Shown here: positions 18,045 to 26,083 of the stretch, in pieces
How positions within the stretch are numbered: the stretch's first letter is position 1
Layout: the number at the start of each line of letters is the position of its first letter
Source: an uncultured Pseudomonadota bacterium
Lineage (GTDB): Bacteria > Bdellovibrionota_C > UBA2361 > CALMIO01
Direction: 5' to 3'
DNA length: 64,000 bases
NCBI GenBank assembly: GCA_937864035.1
Contig: CALMIO010000004.1
Location: 186,001 to 250,000, forward strand
Notes under the pieces: generated by a model
Told to the model about the DNA's origin: nothing
Seen by the model: the letters and a program-made list of their open reading frames with translations, nothing else
Databases searched by the model: none
Program-made: the position numbers and the translations under genes

Positions 18045-19058
18045 ATTGGCGCCGACTATCGTCGCCACGTCGATCATTCTAGCCGAAAAACCGATTTCGT
18101 TATCATACCAAGAAACGACTTTGACGAGTTCGTTTCCTATAACCATAGTTGATTTTAGGTCGGCTATTGAAGAGCGTTGATCGCCTACGTAATCTATCGA
18201 AACTAACGGTTCGTTTGAAACTCCGAGAATGCCTTTTAATGCCCCCTCTTGGCTGGCTTTTGTCAAGGCTTCGTTTACTCTTTCAACTGTTGTCGGTCTT
18301 TCAACGCGCGCCACGAAATCTACTAGTGATACGTTGGCGGTTGGCACTCTGACGGCGAAGCCGTCAACTTTGCCGGCAAGTTTTGGGAGTACTAATCCGA
18401 GCGCTTTTGCTGCTCCGGTCGTGGTTGGTATCATTGAAATACCTGCCGCTCTGGCTCGGCGCAGATCTTTGTGCGGTAGATCGAGGATTTGTTGATCGTT
18501 GGTGTAAGAGTGGATAGTAGTCATACTACCGTAAACAACCCCGAACGTTTCATCTATCACCTTGGCGATTGGCGCCAAACAGTTGGTAGTGCATGAGGCG
18601 CAACTGAGAATTTTATGTTCCGCCGGTTTGTAATCACCCTGATTAACGCCGTAAGCGATGGTAACGTCGGGATCAGGGGAGGGCGCTGAGATAATGACCG
18701 TTTTTGCTCCTGCTTCCAAATGGGCGGCGGCTTTTTCGCGTTTGGTAAATAGTCCGGTGCATTCTAAAACCAGGTCAATCTGCCATGAACGCCAATTAAG
18801 CTTGCTTGGATCTTTTTCAGCTGTGATTTTTATTTTTTTATTATTGATTGTTATTTCACTTTCGCTGGCGCTGACTTCTCCTTGAAATTTTCCATGGACT
18901 GAATCATACTTCAATAGATGGGCGAGGGTTGCGGCGTCTGTTAGATCGTTGATGGCGACCACTTCCAATTTTTGCCAAAGTTCTTGTTTAGCGCTTAGGA
19001 GTCTTAGGATATTTCTGCCTATTCTGCCGAATCCGTTAATTGCTATTCTTGTTGTCAT
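18036..19058 (-). CDS. gapA: Glyceraldehyde-3-phosphate dehydrogenase, type I
   Basis: A 340-residue GAPDH that oxidises glyceraldehyde-3-phosphate to 1,3-bisphosphoglycerate. The NAD-binding start is INGFGRIGRN, and Asp38 in VVAIND favours NAD over NADP. The catalytic Cys156 lies in SCTTNCLAP and the base His is in TTIHSYTNDQ. The C-terminal SWYDNEIGFSARM is intact. Unlike in many genomes, pgk is not adjacent but 11 kb away in this window. ATG 19058 matches the family start; no good Shine-Dalgarno precedes it. Its 3' end overlaps wzt. Confidence 0.97.
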   Translation of the reverse strand: MTTRIAINGFGRIGRNILRLLSAKQELWQKLEVVAINDLTDAATLAHLLKYDSVHGKFQGEVSASESEITINNKKIKITAEKDPSKLNWRSWQIDLVLECTGLFTKREKAAAHLEAGAKTVIISAPSPDPDVTIAYGVNQGDYKPAEHKILSCASCTTNCLAPIAKVIDETFGVVYGSMTTIHSYTNDQQILDLPHKDLRRARAAGISMIPTTTGAAKALGLVLPKLAGKVDGFAVRVPTANVSLVDFVARVERPTTVERVNEALTKASQEGALKGILGVSNEPLVSIDYVGDQRSSIADLKSTMVIGNELVKVVSWYDNEIGFSARMIDVATIVGANLS

Positions 19059-19140
19059 CTTGATTTATATATATATTAGAAGAAGAGTTTTAGATTGGTA
19101 ACAAGACTAATCGTATTTTAATGGTCATATTTTAAGAGCG

Positions 19141-19205
19141 ATTAGACAAAGTTAAACAAAGTTAGACAAAGATTGATCAATGTTAATTCATTTAATGTGA
19201 TCAAT
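19141..19205 (+). promoter_or_regulatory. Three phased 10-bp repeats and a paired TGATCAAT upstream of tolQ
   Basis: ATTAGACAAA, GTTAAACAAA and GTTAGACAAA lie head to tail (19141-19170), one per helical turn. They run into the palindrome ATTGATCAAT (19172-19181), and TGATCAAT recurs at 19198-19205. The cluster lies between the divergent gapA and tolQ, 67 to 131 bases before the tolQ start. This is the usual look of a multi-site operator; the regulator is unknown. Confidence 0.4.
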
Positions 19206-19271
19206 TATTGATAAACCTTTTTTGTTACCCATCTTTTGATAATAATATTTTATATCTAAAGGAGATTCAAG

Positions 19272-19976
19272 TTGGAAGGAGTAGATCTTGTTACTGAGCA
19301 TAGTTTCTTAGCTATGTTAACAGGCAGTGGTCCTGTTGTGCAGTTTGTCCTTTATCTTTTGATTTTTCTCTCTGTTTGGACATGGGGAGTAGTTTTTGCC
19401 AAAATTCTTCAGTTTCGCAAAGCGACGATGGCATCAAGGGAATTTTACACTATTTTTCAAGAGACCCGTTCGTTTGCGAGGTTGAATGATGTCAGCCAGA
19501 GGCTTGCCAGCAGTCCGCTAGTAGGGATATTTCAAGCTGGCTTTAAGGAGCTTTCTCGCTTGGTTATTGAGTTAAAGGAGAAAGGCAGCGATCTCCGTTT
19601 GCCGATCGGAAGCGAGTTGGCAACGGTTGAGGGTGCATTGCGCCGCGCCGAGGTTGAGGAGGGAATTAAGCTTGAGCGAGGCTTGCCTTTGCTTTCAATT
19701 GTGTCGAGTTCTGCTCCTTTTATTGGTTTGTTTGGGACAGTTTGGGGCATTATGAACGCTTTTCATGGGTTGAGTTCCATGAAGTCAACTACACTGCAAG
19801 CGGTAGCGCCAGGCATATCTGAGGCTTTAGTTGCTACTGCTATCGGTTTGGCTGCGGCTATTCCTGCTTACGTAACGTATATTTATTTTTCAGCTCTTAT
19901 TAAAAAACATAGGCAGGTGATGCGTGTTTTTGCCGAAGATTTTGCTACGTTAGCCAAACAGCAGATTACTTTTTAA
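19272..19976 (+). CDS. tolQ: Tol-Pal system protein TolQ (MotA/TolQ/ExbB)
   Basis: A 234-residue inner-membrane protein with three transmembrane helices (about 14-40, 135-160 and 170-200). It has the MotA/ExbB signature region LERGLPLLSIVSSSAPFIG, then FGTVWGIMNAF and SEALVATAIGLAAAIPAYV. It forms the proton channel with TolR that energises TolA to pull the outer membrane inward at division. The start is TTG 19272, supported by AAGGAG nine bases upstream. tolR follows 48 bases later. The order Q-R-A, rather than exbB-exbD-tonB with a receptor, favours Tol. Confidence 0.9.
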   Translation: MEGVDLVTEHSFLAMLTGSGPVVQFVLYLLIFLSVWTWGVVFAKILQFRKATMASREFYTIFQETRSFARLNDVSQRLASSPLVGIFQAGFKELSRLVIELKEKGSDLRLPIGSELATVEGALRRAEVEEGIKLERGLPLLSIVSSSAPFIGLFGTVWGIMNAFHGLSSMKSTTLQAVAPGISEALVATAIGLAAAIPAYVTYIYFSALIKKHRQVMRVFAEDFATLAKQQITF

Positions 19977-20024
19977 TTTATATTTTAATGAATCAATAAA
20001 ATAAACTGTGGAGGGGATGTTATA

Positions 20025-20483
20025 ATGGGGATGGGAGCTAACGGTTCTTCAGTTGAAGAGTACGATGTTCCGGCAACTATAAATGTGACGCCGCTAGTTG
20101 ACGTAATGTTGGTTCTGCTTGTGATTTTTATGGTTACTGCGCCGATGTTGCAACAGGGGGTTGAGGTTAATCTACCGAAAGCCGCTACTAGCTCTCTGCA
20201 AGGAACCAAAGAGCAGATTGTGCTTTCGATTAGCAAAGCGGGAGAGATATTTTTAGGGTCTGGCAATAAATTAACTTTAGAAGAGGTGCCTAATAAATTA
20301 AAAGCGATTTTTGCCGATCGTCCCCCCGAGGAGCAGAAGATCTATATCAAAGCTGATAGTGATCTTAATTACGGATCAATTATGGCGGTTATGGGCAAAT
20401 TGCATTCGGCTGGGTTGCGTCAGATTGGTTTAGTCTCGGCTCCCGGAGCGGCTGATGGATTATCTATAAAACGTGGTCGATAA
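20025..20483 (+). CDS. tolR: Tol-Pal system protein TolR (ExbD/TolR)
   Basis: A 152-residue protein with one N-terminal transmembrane helix (about 25-45) and a periplasmic domain. The segment INVTPLVDVMLVLLVIFMVT carries the conserved membrane Asp needed for proton use. ATG 20025 follows GGAGGGG. It partners TolQ and TolA. The stop overlaps the tolA start by 11 bases, indicating translational coupling. Confidence 0.9.
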   Translation: MGMGANGSSVEEYDVPATINVTPLVDVMLVLLVIFMVTAPMLQQGVEVNLPKAATSSLQGTKEQIVLSISKAGEIFLGSGNKLTLEEVPNKLKAIFADRPPEEQKIYIKADSDLNYGSIMAVMGKLHSAGLRQIGLVSAPGAADGLSIKRGR

Positions 20484-21342
20484 TTATCAAGCTTATCTAA
20501 ATCGCGGGCTGATAGTATCAATCTGTGGACATGTTATCCTGCTCCTCTCTTTTCTGTTAAAATTTCATTCTGAAGTTGGAGAGATTAGACCGCAAGAGAT
20601 TTATTCTATTTCGATTGAAGGGGGCAAAACTCTTGGCGGCAGGGAGGAGATAGAAAAACGGGATCAAAAGAGTCCCGATCTTGAGCAGAAATACGATTTA
20701 AAAGAGAAGGAAGCAAAAAATCAACAAATTGATGATCAGAAGCAAAAGGAGCATTTGGAAAATAATAAAGATGAAGCAGAATTAAATTTACTTGAGAAAC
20801 CGACTCCGACGCCGAAACCTGCGCCAACGGCCACCCCCAGACCAAAACCAACGATCTCGCCGACACCGCTTCCGAAGGTTGTAGCGACTCCGCTTAATTC
20901 TCAAAAGACAGCTGAAACCAAAAAAGGCAGTGAGGCTGATCTTGATAAAAAACTTCAACAAGCTCTTAAAAAGTATAAAATTGAATCAACACAGGCAGGT
21001 GGTCAGGGGATTGGCGCTGGCGCTTTGACGGGGGGTAAGGGGTATGGTGGCGGCATCGTCAGACCGCCTGAATTTTTTGAATACAAAAGAAGGCTTGAAG
21101 CGGCGATTAAAAGTGGGTGGCATTGGTTTGATCGATCGCAAAATCTGATTGCTCAGATTGAGTTTTCGATTAGCCCTCGAGGAGACATCAGCGACATTAA
21201 GTTGGCGGCCAGCTCTGGTAATTCTGATTTTGACACTTCTGCTCTGCGTGCGGTTGAAAAAGCTTCGCCCGTACCGTCTCCGCCACCGATTGTCTATGAA
21301 TTTTTCAAAAGAGTGCGGATGACGTTTGATCCGAGAGAGTAA
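20473..21342 (+). CDS. tolA: TolA/TonB-family energy transducer
   Basis: A 289-residue protein. An N-terminal transmembrane helix (about 12-30, VSICGHVILLLSFLL) is followed by a Lys/Glu/Gln-rich coiled segment (about 50-110) and a Pro-Thr rod (about 112-140). The TonB/TolA C-terminal domain lies at about 195-285 and includes YKRRLEAAIKSGWHW and FDTSALRAVEKASP. It links the TolQ-TolR motor to the outer membrane through the periplasm. The GTG start overlaps tolR. tolB and pal are not in this window, so a TonB role cannot be fully excluded, but operon order favours TolA. Confidence 0.8.
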   Translation: MVDNYQAYLNRGLIVSICGHVILLLSFLLKFHSEVGEIRPQEIYSISIEGGKTLGGREEIEKRDQKSPDLEQKYDLKEKEAKNQQIDDQKQKEHLENNKDEAELNLLEKPTPTPKPAPTATPRPKPTISPTPLPKVVATPLNSQKTAETKKGSEADLDKKLQQALKKYKIESTQAGGQGIGAGALTGGKGYGGGIVRPPEFFEYKRRLEAAIKSGWHWFDRSQNLIAQIEFSISPRGDISDIKLAASSGNSDFDTSALRAVEKASPVPSPPPIVYEFFKRVRMTFDPRE

Positions 21343-21469
21343 GGAATATTTACTTTATCTCTGGGGCTGATAAGTTATAATTGCGATTTGTTTTCTCTTT
21401 AGAAAGAAAAACAGATTATATTTTAATTTATAGAACTTAAAGCGCCATCTGTTAAAAAAGGAAGTTTTT

Positions 21470-21856
21470 TTGTATTTTTTATTTATGAGAGAATTATTGA
21501 TTGTTGGCGCTGGTAGTTTTATTGGAGGTGTTGCTCGGTATTTTTTAGGTGGTTTGATCGGTCATTTGGCAGTTTCTTTTAAATTTCCACTTGGCACTTT
21601 GTTTGTTAATCTGGTTGGTTGTTTTTTTATTGGAGTTTTGGCGGCGCTCAGTGGGCGCTATTATTGGTTTTCTCAAGAGATGCGGTTGTTTTTTGCAACC
21701 GGATTATTAGGAGGGTTTACCACTTTTTCCGCATTTGGATATGACACTATCTTGCTTTTGAAGAATCAAGATCTGACTTTGGCCCTGCTTAACGTTTTTT
21801 TATCTATTTTTCTCTGTTTATTCGCCGTTTGGTTAGGAATGAGGTTGTTTGAGTAG
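21470..21856 (+). CDS. crcB: Fluoride ion channel CrcB/Fluc
   Basis: A 128-residue protein with four transmembrane helices. Family motifs GSFIGGVARYF, FPLGTLFVNLVGCFFIG and GLLGGFTTFSAF are all present; the Phe-box and the Asn of FVNLVG line the fluoride pore in dual-topology dimers. It exports fluoride. Start: TTG 21470 has AAGGAAG at the right distance; ATG 21485 is the other option. I looked for a fluoride riboswitch in the 127 bases upstream and found none. A T-rich/A-rich imperfect hairpin lies near 21387-21414. Confidence 0.92.
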   Translation: MYFLFMRELLIVGAGSFIGGVARYFLGGLIGHLAVSFKFPLGTLFVNLVGCFFIGVLAALSGRYYWFSQEMRLFFATGLLGGFTTFSAFGYDTILLLKNQDLTLALLNVFLSIFLCLFAVWLGMRLFE

Positions 21857-21980
21857 TTTAAGTGAGGTGGGGCAGCGAGAGGCATCGCGCGCGTTTCTAA
21901 AGTTTGACCGTAGAAATTGTGAAACTTTAGAATAGTTAGTATTTAAATCTTTTAGCAGAAAAATCAGGAAAGATCAATAA

Positions 21981-22026
21981 ACTAAGCTGCTGGTGAGGAT
22001 CGAACTCACGACCCCCGGTTTACGAA
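21981..22026. repeat. Partial copy of tRNA-Thr 3' half (att-like)
   Basis: These 46 bases match 22649-22694 at all but one position (G22017 versus A22685). They cover the 3' half of the minus-strand tRNA-Thr from the anticodon loop to the discriminator, plus four bases beyond. Such a 3'-end duplication is the mark left when an element integrates into a tRNA gene and restores it. Confidence 0.75.
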
Positions 22027-22652
22027 TTTGTTGCTTGTCCAAACTCGTCTGAAAAGTAGCTTAATATTCAATATGTTATACAGCTACAAGCAATTAACTT
22101 CCGAACTGACACAAAACCGACACAAATCCAAAATATGAACTACTAAAAAATCAGCCAACTTTCTTTATAAAACCAAGTGAATAATCTTGGTATCCGTTCT
22201 TTCTATAAAACTCGTGTGCCGAATGTCTTTCTGCTCTGCTTTGAACAAAACAACGACCACACTGTTGTTCAGATGCAATTCTATCAATCTCAGTAAGCAG
22301 CTTTGAGCCATAACCCATTGACTGATGCTCCTCTAAGGTTGCCATATCGTGAATCTGTAGCTCCCTAAAATAGGAGGAGTGAGGTGTGATGATGTAGCTT
22401 GCAATCGCCACAACTTCATCATTAACTTTGATTCCGATTAGACGATAGCCTTCTGAAGTAAGCCGAGCACGATCCTTTACAAAACTATCAATGTCTAGTT
22501 GAGGTCGTAGAACTCTAAGCACAGTTGCCGCCGCAAGCCAGTCTTGATCAGAATGTAGTTCAGCAATAACTGAATTCTGCATTTGAATCTTCCTGCTTTC
22601 TGATGGTTTTTCAAGTGCGTCTGTGTTCATTTGTTTTATAGAATTGACACTA
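21985..22652 (-). mobile_element. 668-bp tRNA-Thr-flanked insertion carrying one GNAT gene
   Basis: The DNA between the intact tRNA-Thr and its partial copy is 668 bases per repeat unit. It contains one acetyltransferase gene and no integrase. Between the partial copy and the gene are two GACACAAA words 11 bases apart (22108-22115, 22119-22126), which could be arm-type recombinase sites. It is either a very small element mobilised by an enzyme elsewhere (a tyrosine recombinase lies at 1307-2296, though nothing ties them) or what remains of a larger island. Confidence 0.5.
22151..22630 (-). CDS. GNAT-family N-acetyltransferase
   Basis: A 159-residue GNAT protein. Acetyl-CoA binding is through HQSMGYGSKLLTEID (about 103-117), a Q/RxxGxG/A loop, preceded by the beta-4 strand RELQIHDMATLEEH. 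The C-terminal part, HSAHEFYRKNGYQDYS, is the family ending. The substrate is unknown; such enzymes acetylate amines of small molecules, antibiotics or proteins. Start ATG 22630 has no good Shine-Dalgarno; ATG 22582 (MQNSVIAELH) is an alternative. It is the only gene between the tRNA-Thr gene and the partial tRNA copy, so it is probably cargo. Confidence 0.85.
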   Translation of the reverse strand: MNTDALEKPSESRKIQMQNSVIAELHSDQDWLAAATVLRVLRPQLDIDSFVKDRARLTSEGYRLIGIKVNDEVVAIASYIITPHSSYFRELQIHDMATLEEHQSMGYGSKLLTEIDRIASEQQCGRCFVQSRAERHSAHEFYRKNGYQDYSLGFIKKVG

Positions 22653-22726
22653 AGCTGCTGGTGAGGATCGAACTCACGACCCCCAGTTTACGAAACTGGT
22701 GCTCTAGCCAGCTGAGCTACAGCAGC
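22653..22726 (-). tRNA. tRNA-Thr (CGT)
   Basis: A 74-base tRNA on the minus strand. The acceptor stem GCTGCTG pairs with CAGCAGC, discriminator T. The anticodon loop TTCGTAA gives CGT, reading ACG; the T arm contains GTTCGATC. No encoded CCA. Its 3' half is duplicated at 21981-22026. Confidence 0.95.
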
Positions 22727-22783
22727 CCAAGACAGCGACCTCTTATAAAAACAGTTTTAGTATGCCTTGTATTTTAGCAAATC

Positions 22784-23113
22784 TCAATCGCTTATCCGGC
22801 TTGATTTGTGATAACGTTTTAGCCATCTTTTTTTGATTACTGGCAGTGATTGAGTTGAAAGAAAATAACCAAGGGTTGGTATGATGGCGTTAATAAAATA
22901 TTTTTCCGCCCCGATTGTCCAAAAGGTTAAGCACATCAGCCCGTAGGTCAGCAAAACAACCGAAAAAATCCGTGTCTTGCTCGTCTCCCAAGCTTTTTCA
23001 AGCTCTACCTTAAGATTGCGCTCTGCGATCTTTGATAAAATAAGCTCAATTTGCCCTAGTCTTTCTTCGGGATTTTGCTCGTTCATCTGATTGTGTTTCA
23101 ATTGCTTAACCAA
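22784..23113 (-). CDS. Small two-helix membrane protein
   Basis: A 109-residue protein. A charged N-terminal helix (EERLGQIELILSKIAERN, about 16-33) precedes KAWETSKTRIF, then two transmembrane segments (about 50-68 and 74-90) and a basic tail (VIKKRWLKRYH). Similar small proteins with 'AWETS' and 'PTLGYFLSTQSLP'-like segments occur as conserved hypotheticals in many uncultured bacteria, from memory. It begins nine bases after nhaA stops, so the two are cotranscribed. A link to ion homeostasis is only implied by position. ATG 23113 or the inner ATG 23083 (MNEQNPEERL) could be the start. Confidence 0.65.
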   Translation of the reverse strand: MVKQLKHNQMNEQNPEERLGQIELILSKIAERNLKVELEKAWETSKTRIFSVVLLTYGLMCLTFWTIGAEKYFINAIIPTLGYFLSTQSLPVIKKRWLKRYHKSSRISD

Positions 23114-23122
23114 GTAGTAGTT

Positions 23123-24331
23123 TTATTCGGTTGAATTAGAAGCTTTTACAAGAACCATGTATCCCAATAAGGCTGACAGCAAAGAACCTGTTATCACTCC
23201 AAGCCTGAGTGTTTGATAATAACTGCCGGTATGAAAAGCCAGATTTCCGATAAACAAACTCATCGTAAAACCAATTCCAGTCAGTATAGCGACTCCATAC
23301 AACTGGCGCCAGTTGGTGTCTTTTGGCAGTTGTGCCAAGTCGCATTTAATAGCCAGCCATGAAAAGCTAAAAACACCTAATTGTTTTCCTAAAAATAAAC
23401 CTACTATTATACCGAGCGATACAGAATCCAAAAAGTGGCTGAAAGTTATGCCCGAAAGATCAACACCGGCGTTGCAAAAGGCAAATAGCGGCACTATCGC
23501 GAACATAACCCACTGATGCAAGATCTCTTCTATTCTCTCGAGCACGGAGCTGTCTTTGGTTGGCTCTTCGCTGATTGGAATAAAAAAAGCAAGAATAACT
23601 CCCGCTAATGTAGAGTGTATGCCTGATTTGAATATGGCTCCCCAAAGCAGAAGTCCGGAAAGAATATAAACATCGCTACGATGTATGCCTACTCGATTAA
23701 AAAAATAGAGAAGTAGCATAACCGCGAATGCCACTAATAACGGAATTATCGAGAAAGAGGAGTGATAAAAGAGAGCAATAATTAAAATAGCCGCCAGATC
23801 ATCAACAATAGCCAGAGTAGTTAAAAACATTTTCAGAGAAAGGGGAACGCTCGGTTCAAGCAGAGAGAGTACGGCAAGAGAAAAAGCGATATCGGTAGCG
23901 GTTGGAATAGCCCAACCGTGGAGCGCTTCGTGGTTATTTATGTTGAAAATAACGTATAAAGCAGCCGGAACGACCATGCCGCCCAATGCCGCCACTGATG
24001 GCAGCAATAGCTGGGATCCGCGCGCCAGTTTGCCTTGAATTAATCCTCTTTTAATTTCAAGACCAACCAAAAAAAAGAAAAGAGTCATCAAGCCGTTGTT
24101 TACGAACGATAAAAAATCGGTATTGATGATAAAACGCGATATTTCAATTTTTATTTCGATTTCAAGTAGTTTCTGATAAGCGGCCGCTAGCGACGAGTTT
24201 CTGACCACTAGCGCCATGAGCGTAGTTAAAATTAATAAAACCCCTCCTAATGATTGAAGCTTAAAAAACTTCTTTAAGGCCGCTATTAAAGGTCTATTTG
24301 TTTTTGCTTGGTGGGTGCCGTTAATAGCCAT
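23123..24331 (-). CDS. nhaA: Na+/H+ antiporter NhaA
   Basis: A 402-residue antiporter with about 12 hydrophobic segments. It exchanges internal Na+ or Li+ for external protons. The substrate-site aspartates are in LAIVDDLAAI, and GWAIPTATDIAFSLAVLSLL is the TM4 region of the inverted-repeat core. GLEIKRGLIQGKL and the C-terminal GIGFTMSLFIGNLAF are also typical. Start ATG 24331 is followed by a Lys-rich cytoplasmic N-terminus. It heads a two-gene unit with the small membrane protein. About 277 gene-free bases separate it from dam. Confidence 0.95.
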   Translation of the reverse strand: MAINGTHQAKTNRPLIAALKKFFKLQSLGGVLLILTTLMALVVRNSSLAAAYQKLLEIEIKIEISRFIINTDFLSFVNNGLMTLFFFLVGLEIKRGLIQGKLARGSQLLLPSVAALGGMVVPAALYVIFNINNHEALHGWAIPTATDIAFSLAVLSLLEPSVPLSLKMFLTTLAIVDDLAAILIIALFYHSSFSIIPLLVAFAVMLLLYFFNRVGIHRSDVYILSGLLLWGAIFKSGIHSTLAGVILAFFIPISEEPTKDSSVLERIEEILHQWVMFAIVPLFAFCNAGVDLSGITFSHFLDSVSLGIIVGLFLGKQLGVFSFSWLAIKCDLAQLPKDTNWRQLYGVAILTGIGFTMSLFIGNLAFHTGSYYQTLRLGVITGSLLSALLGYMVLVKASNSTE

Positions 24332-24608
24332 TTGTTTTATCTTTGATTAGAGTTGTTTTTTGAAAAGATAGTTTGTTTTTGCTAATTGCTGATATATTCT
24401 CACTTTTGCGGTTAGCTAGCACGGGGTATTTTTATGTAGATAGACTGTTTGATTTTTTTGGCGCGGCGAAAAGCGAAATTATAACTTTCTGTGATTGTTG
24501 GGGCAGGAATAGATTTTATTCTTTGTTTGCGGGGATTTATTCCTTATTGAGTTAATAACTTATTATTTACGTTTTTATCTGTCTAAATAAATTTTTAAAT
24601 TTACCGAT

Positions 24609-25409
24609 ATGTCTGATATTTTGCCGCTGAACAAACTTACGCCGCCTTTAAAATGGGCTGGCGGCAAAAGATGGCTTTTGCCGCGGCTGAAATCAATCGT
24701 AGCAGGCATAAAATACAATCGGCTGGTTGAACCGTTTGCTGGAGGACTGGCGATCTCTTTAGGTTTATTACCGCGCTACGCTCTTTTAAATGATATCAAT
24801 CCTCATCTTATAAATTTTTATGAGAATGTCAAGAAAAATCGAATTATCAGAGGTGATTTTCGCAATGAGCGAAATTTTTATCTAAGGGCACGAGACGAGT
24901 TGAATCTGCTAATTAGATTCGGCATGGCGGCTTCGCGGCGAGCGGCGGAGTTGTTTTATTATTTAAACCGTACCGGTTTTAATGGATTGTGCCGGTTTAA
25001 CGCAAAAGGTGAATTTAACGTACCTTTTGGAAGGTATCAGAAGATTAATTACCAAAAAGATTTTTCTAAATATTCAAAAATTTTTAGGCGATGGGAATTT
25101 GTAAGTCGAGATTTTGCTGAACTGAAAATTAAAAAAGGAGATCTTTTGTATGTTGATCCGCCGTATGACACTGAGTTCACTCGTTACGCGCAAAGCGATT
25201 TTGGCTGGCGGGATCAGTTGCGGTTGGTTGAATGGTTAAAGCGCCAAACCGCGCCGATGATCGTTTCTAATCAGGCAACGAAACGGGTGCTTAAGCTTTA
25301 CCGAGAAGCGGGTTTTCAAATAACGATTATCAAGGCGCCGCGCAGAATTTCCGCTAATGGGGATCGGCCGTTTGTTAGAGAGATGTTAGCTACTATGAAT
25401 ATCTATTAA
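24609..25409 (+). CDS. dam: DNA adenine methyltransferase, Dam family
   Basis: A 266-residue class alpha N6-adenine methylase. Its N-terminal LKWAGGKRWLLPRLK is the family start. The SAM motif I is EPFAGGLAIS (41-50), with Ala where FxGxG has its second aromatic/Gly variation. FYYLNRTGFNGLCRFN (about 116-131) and catalytic DPPY (183-186) follow. Dam-type enzymes methylate GATC, but the target is inferred only from the family. No restriction gene is adjacent, so it is a solitary methylase or an orphan of a lost system. The start ATG 24609 gives a family-length protein. Confidence 0.85.
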   Translation: MSDILPLNKLTPPLKWAGGKRWLLPRLKSIVAGIKYNRLVEPFAGGLAISLGLLPRYALLNDINPHLINFYENVKKNRIIRGDFRNERNFYLRARDELNLLIRFGMAASRRAAELFYYLNRTGFNGLCRFNAKGEFNVPFGRYQKINYQKDFSKYSKIFRRWEFVSRDFAELKIKKGDLLYVDPPYDTEFTRYAQSDFGWRDQLRLVEWLKRQTAPMIVSNQATKRVLKLYREAGFQITIIKAPRRISANGDRPFVREMLATMNIY

Positions 25410-25514
25410 TGGAAAACCGTATCATTTGAGAAAATCTTTAGTTAGGTTCATTTGCTGTCGATTGCTGTAGATAATGATTATAATGATTATAGTCTAAAGT
25501 GATTAGGATCTTTT

Positions 25515-26051
25515 ATGATTAACAAAAATGGCTTTACTTTGGTTGAACTATTGGTCGTTGTGGCTACTGCCGGCATTCTTGCCGCGATTGCGGTTGCTCA
25601 GTTTGCTGAGTATCGCTCCCGTGCCTATGATACAGCAGCATTAGCCGATCTAAAAAACCTTTTATCGGCACAAGAAGCGTATTTTGTTGACAATAATAAT
25701 TATGCTACATGTAAAGCTTCTATTCCACCTTGTGGTGGTTTTGGATGTATTGGTCCTGGAGGGGATCTTTGTAGTGAAGTTTTGCCGGGCTTTACCGCTG
25801 CAAGTCCCGGAGTAATTTTGCAAACTGATGTTGGTGGTATGATGATTGGAGATCCTTATTTTGTCGCCTATTCCTGTCATTCGCAAGGCAAGAATCAATT
25901 TGATTATGACTCTTTTAATCGAGTTATTAATAAAAATGCATTACCTGATCCTTCATCTGATTGCGCCTATGCGTCTATTGCTTTTAATGGTGGAGGTGGA
26001 GGCGGTTCTGTCGAAGTCGGTGGTGGTGGTGATGTAATGACTCCTCCTTAA
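25515..26051 (+). CDS. Type IV pilin / pseudopilin
   Basis: A 178-residue prepilin. The short leader MINKNG is followed by the processing site G6-F7 and the mature helix FTLVELLVVVATAGILAAIA, with Glu at mature position 5. The leader and helix make it a PilD substrate. Two Cys pairs (CKASIPPCGGFGC and the C-terminal loop Cys) can close disulphides. The tail is glycine-rich (residues about 159-174), unusual and perhaps flexible. It is a lone pilin; no pilus motor genes are in view. TATAAT (25479-25484) lies in a tandem ATAATGATT repeat upstream, and AGGA precedes the ATG. Confidence 0.85.
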   Translation: MINKNGFTLVELLVVVATAGILAAIAVAQFAEYRSRAYDTAALADLKNLLSAQEAYFVDNNNYATCKASIPPCGGFGCIGPGGDLCSEVLPGFTAASPGVILQTDVGGMMIGDPYFVAYSCHSQGKNQFDYDSFNRVINKNALPDPSSDCAYASIAFNGGGGGGSVEVGGGGDVMTPP

Positions 26052-26083
26052 GTAGATTGAATATATTGCGGTTGTTTTACCCT

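Noticed and set aside
20810..20890. Low-complexity Pro-Thr stretch as a separate repeat element
   Set aside because: It is the periplasmic rod of TolA, a usual feature of the family.
21343..21469. Fluoride riboswitch upstream of crcB
   Set aside because: The conserved GGNGATG and pseudoknot segments are missing; only an AT-rich hairpin is present.
24373..24555. 60-codon plus-strand frame between nhaA and dam
   Set aside because: Poor start site, no similarity, in promoter-like DNA.
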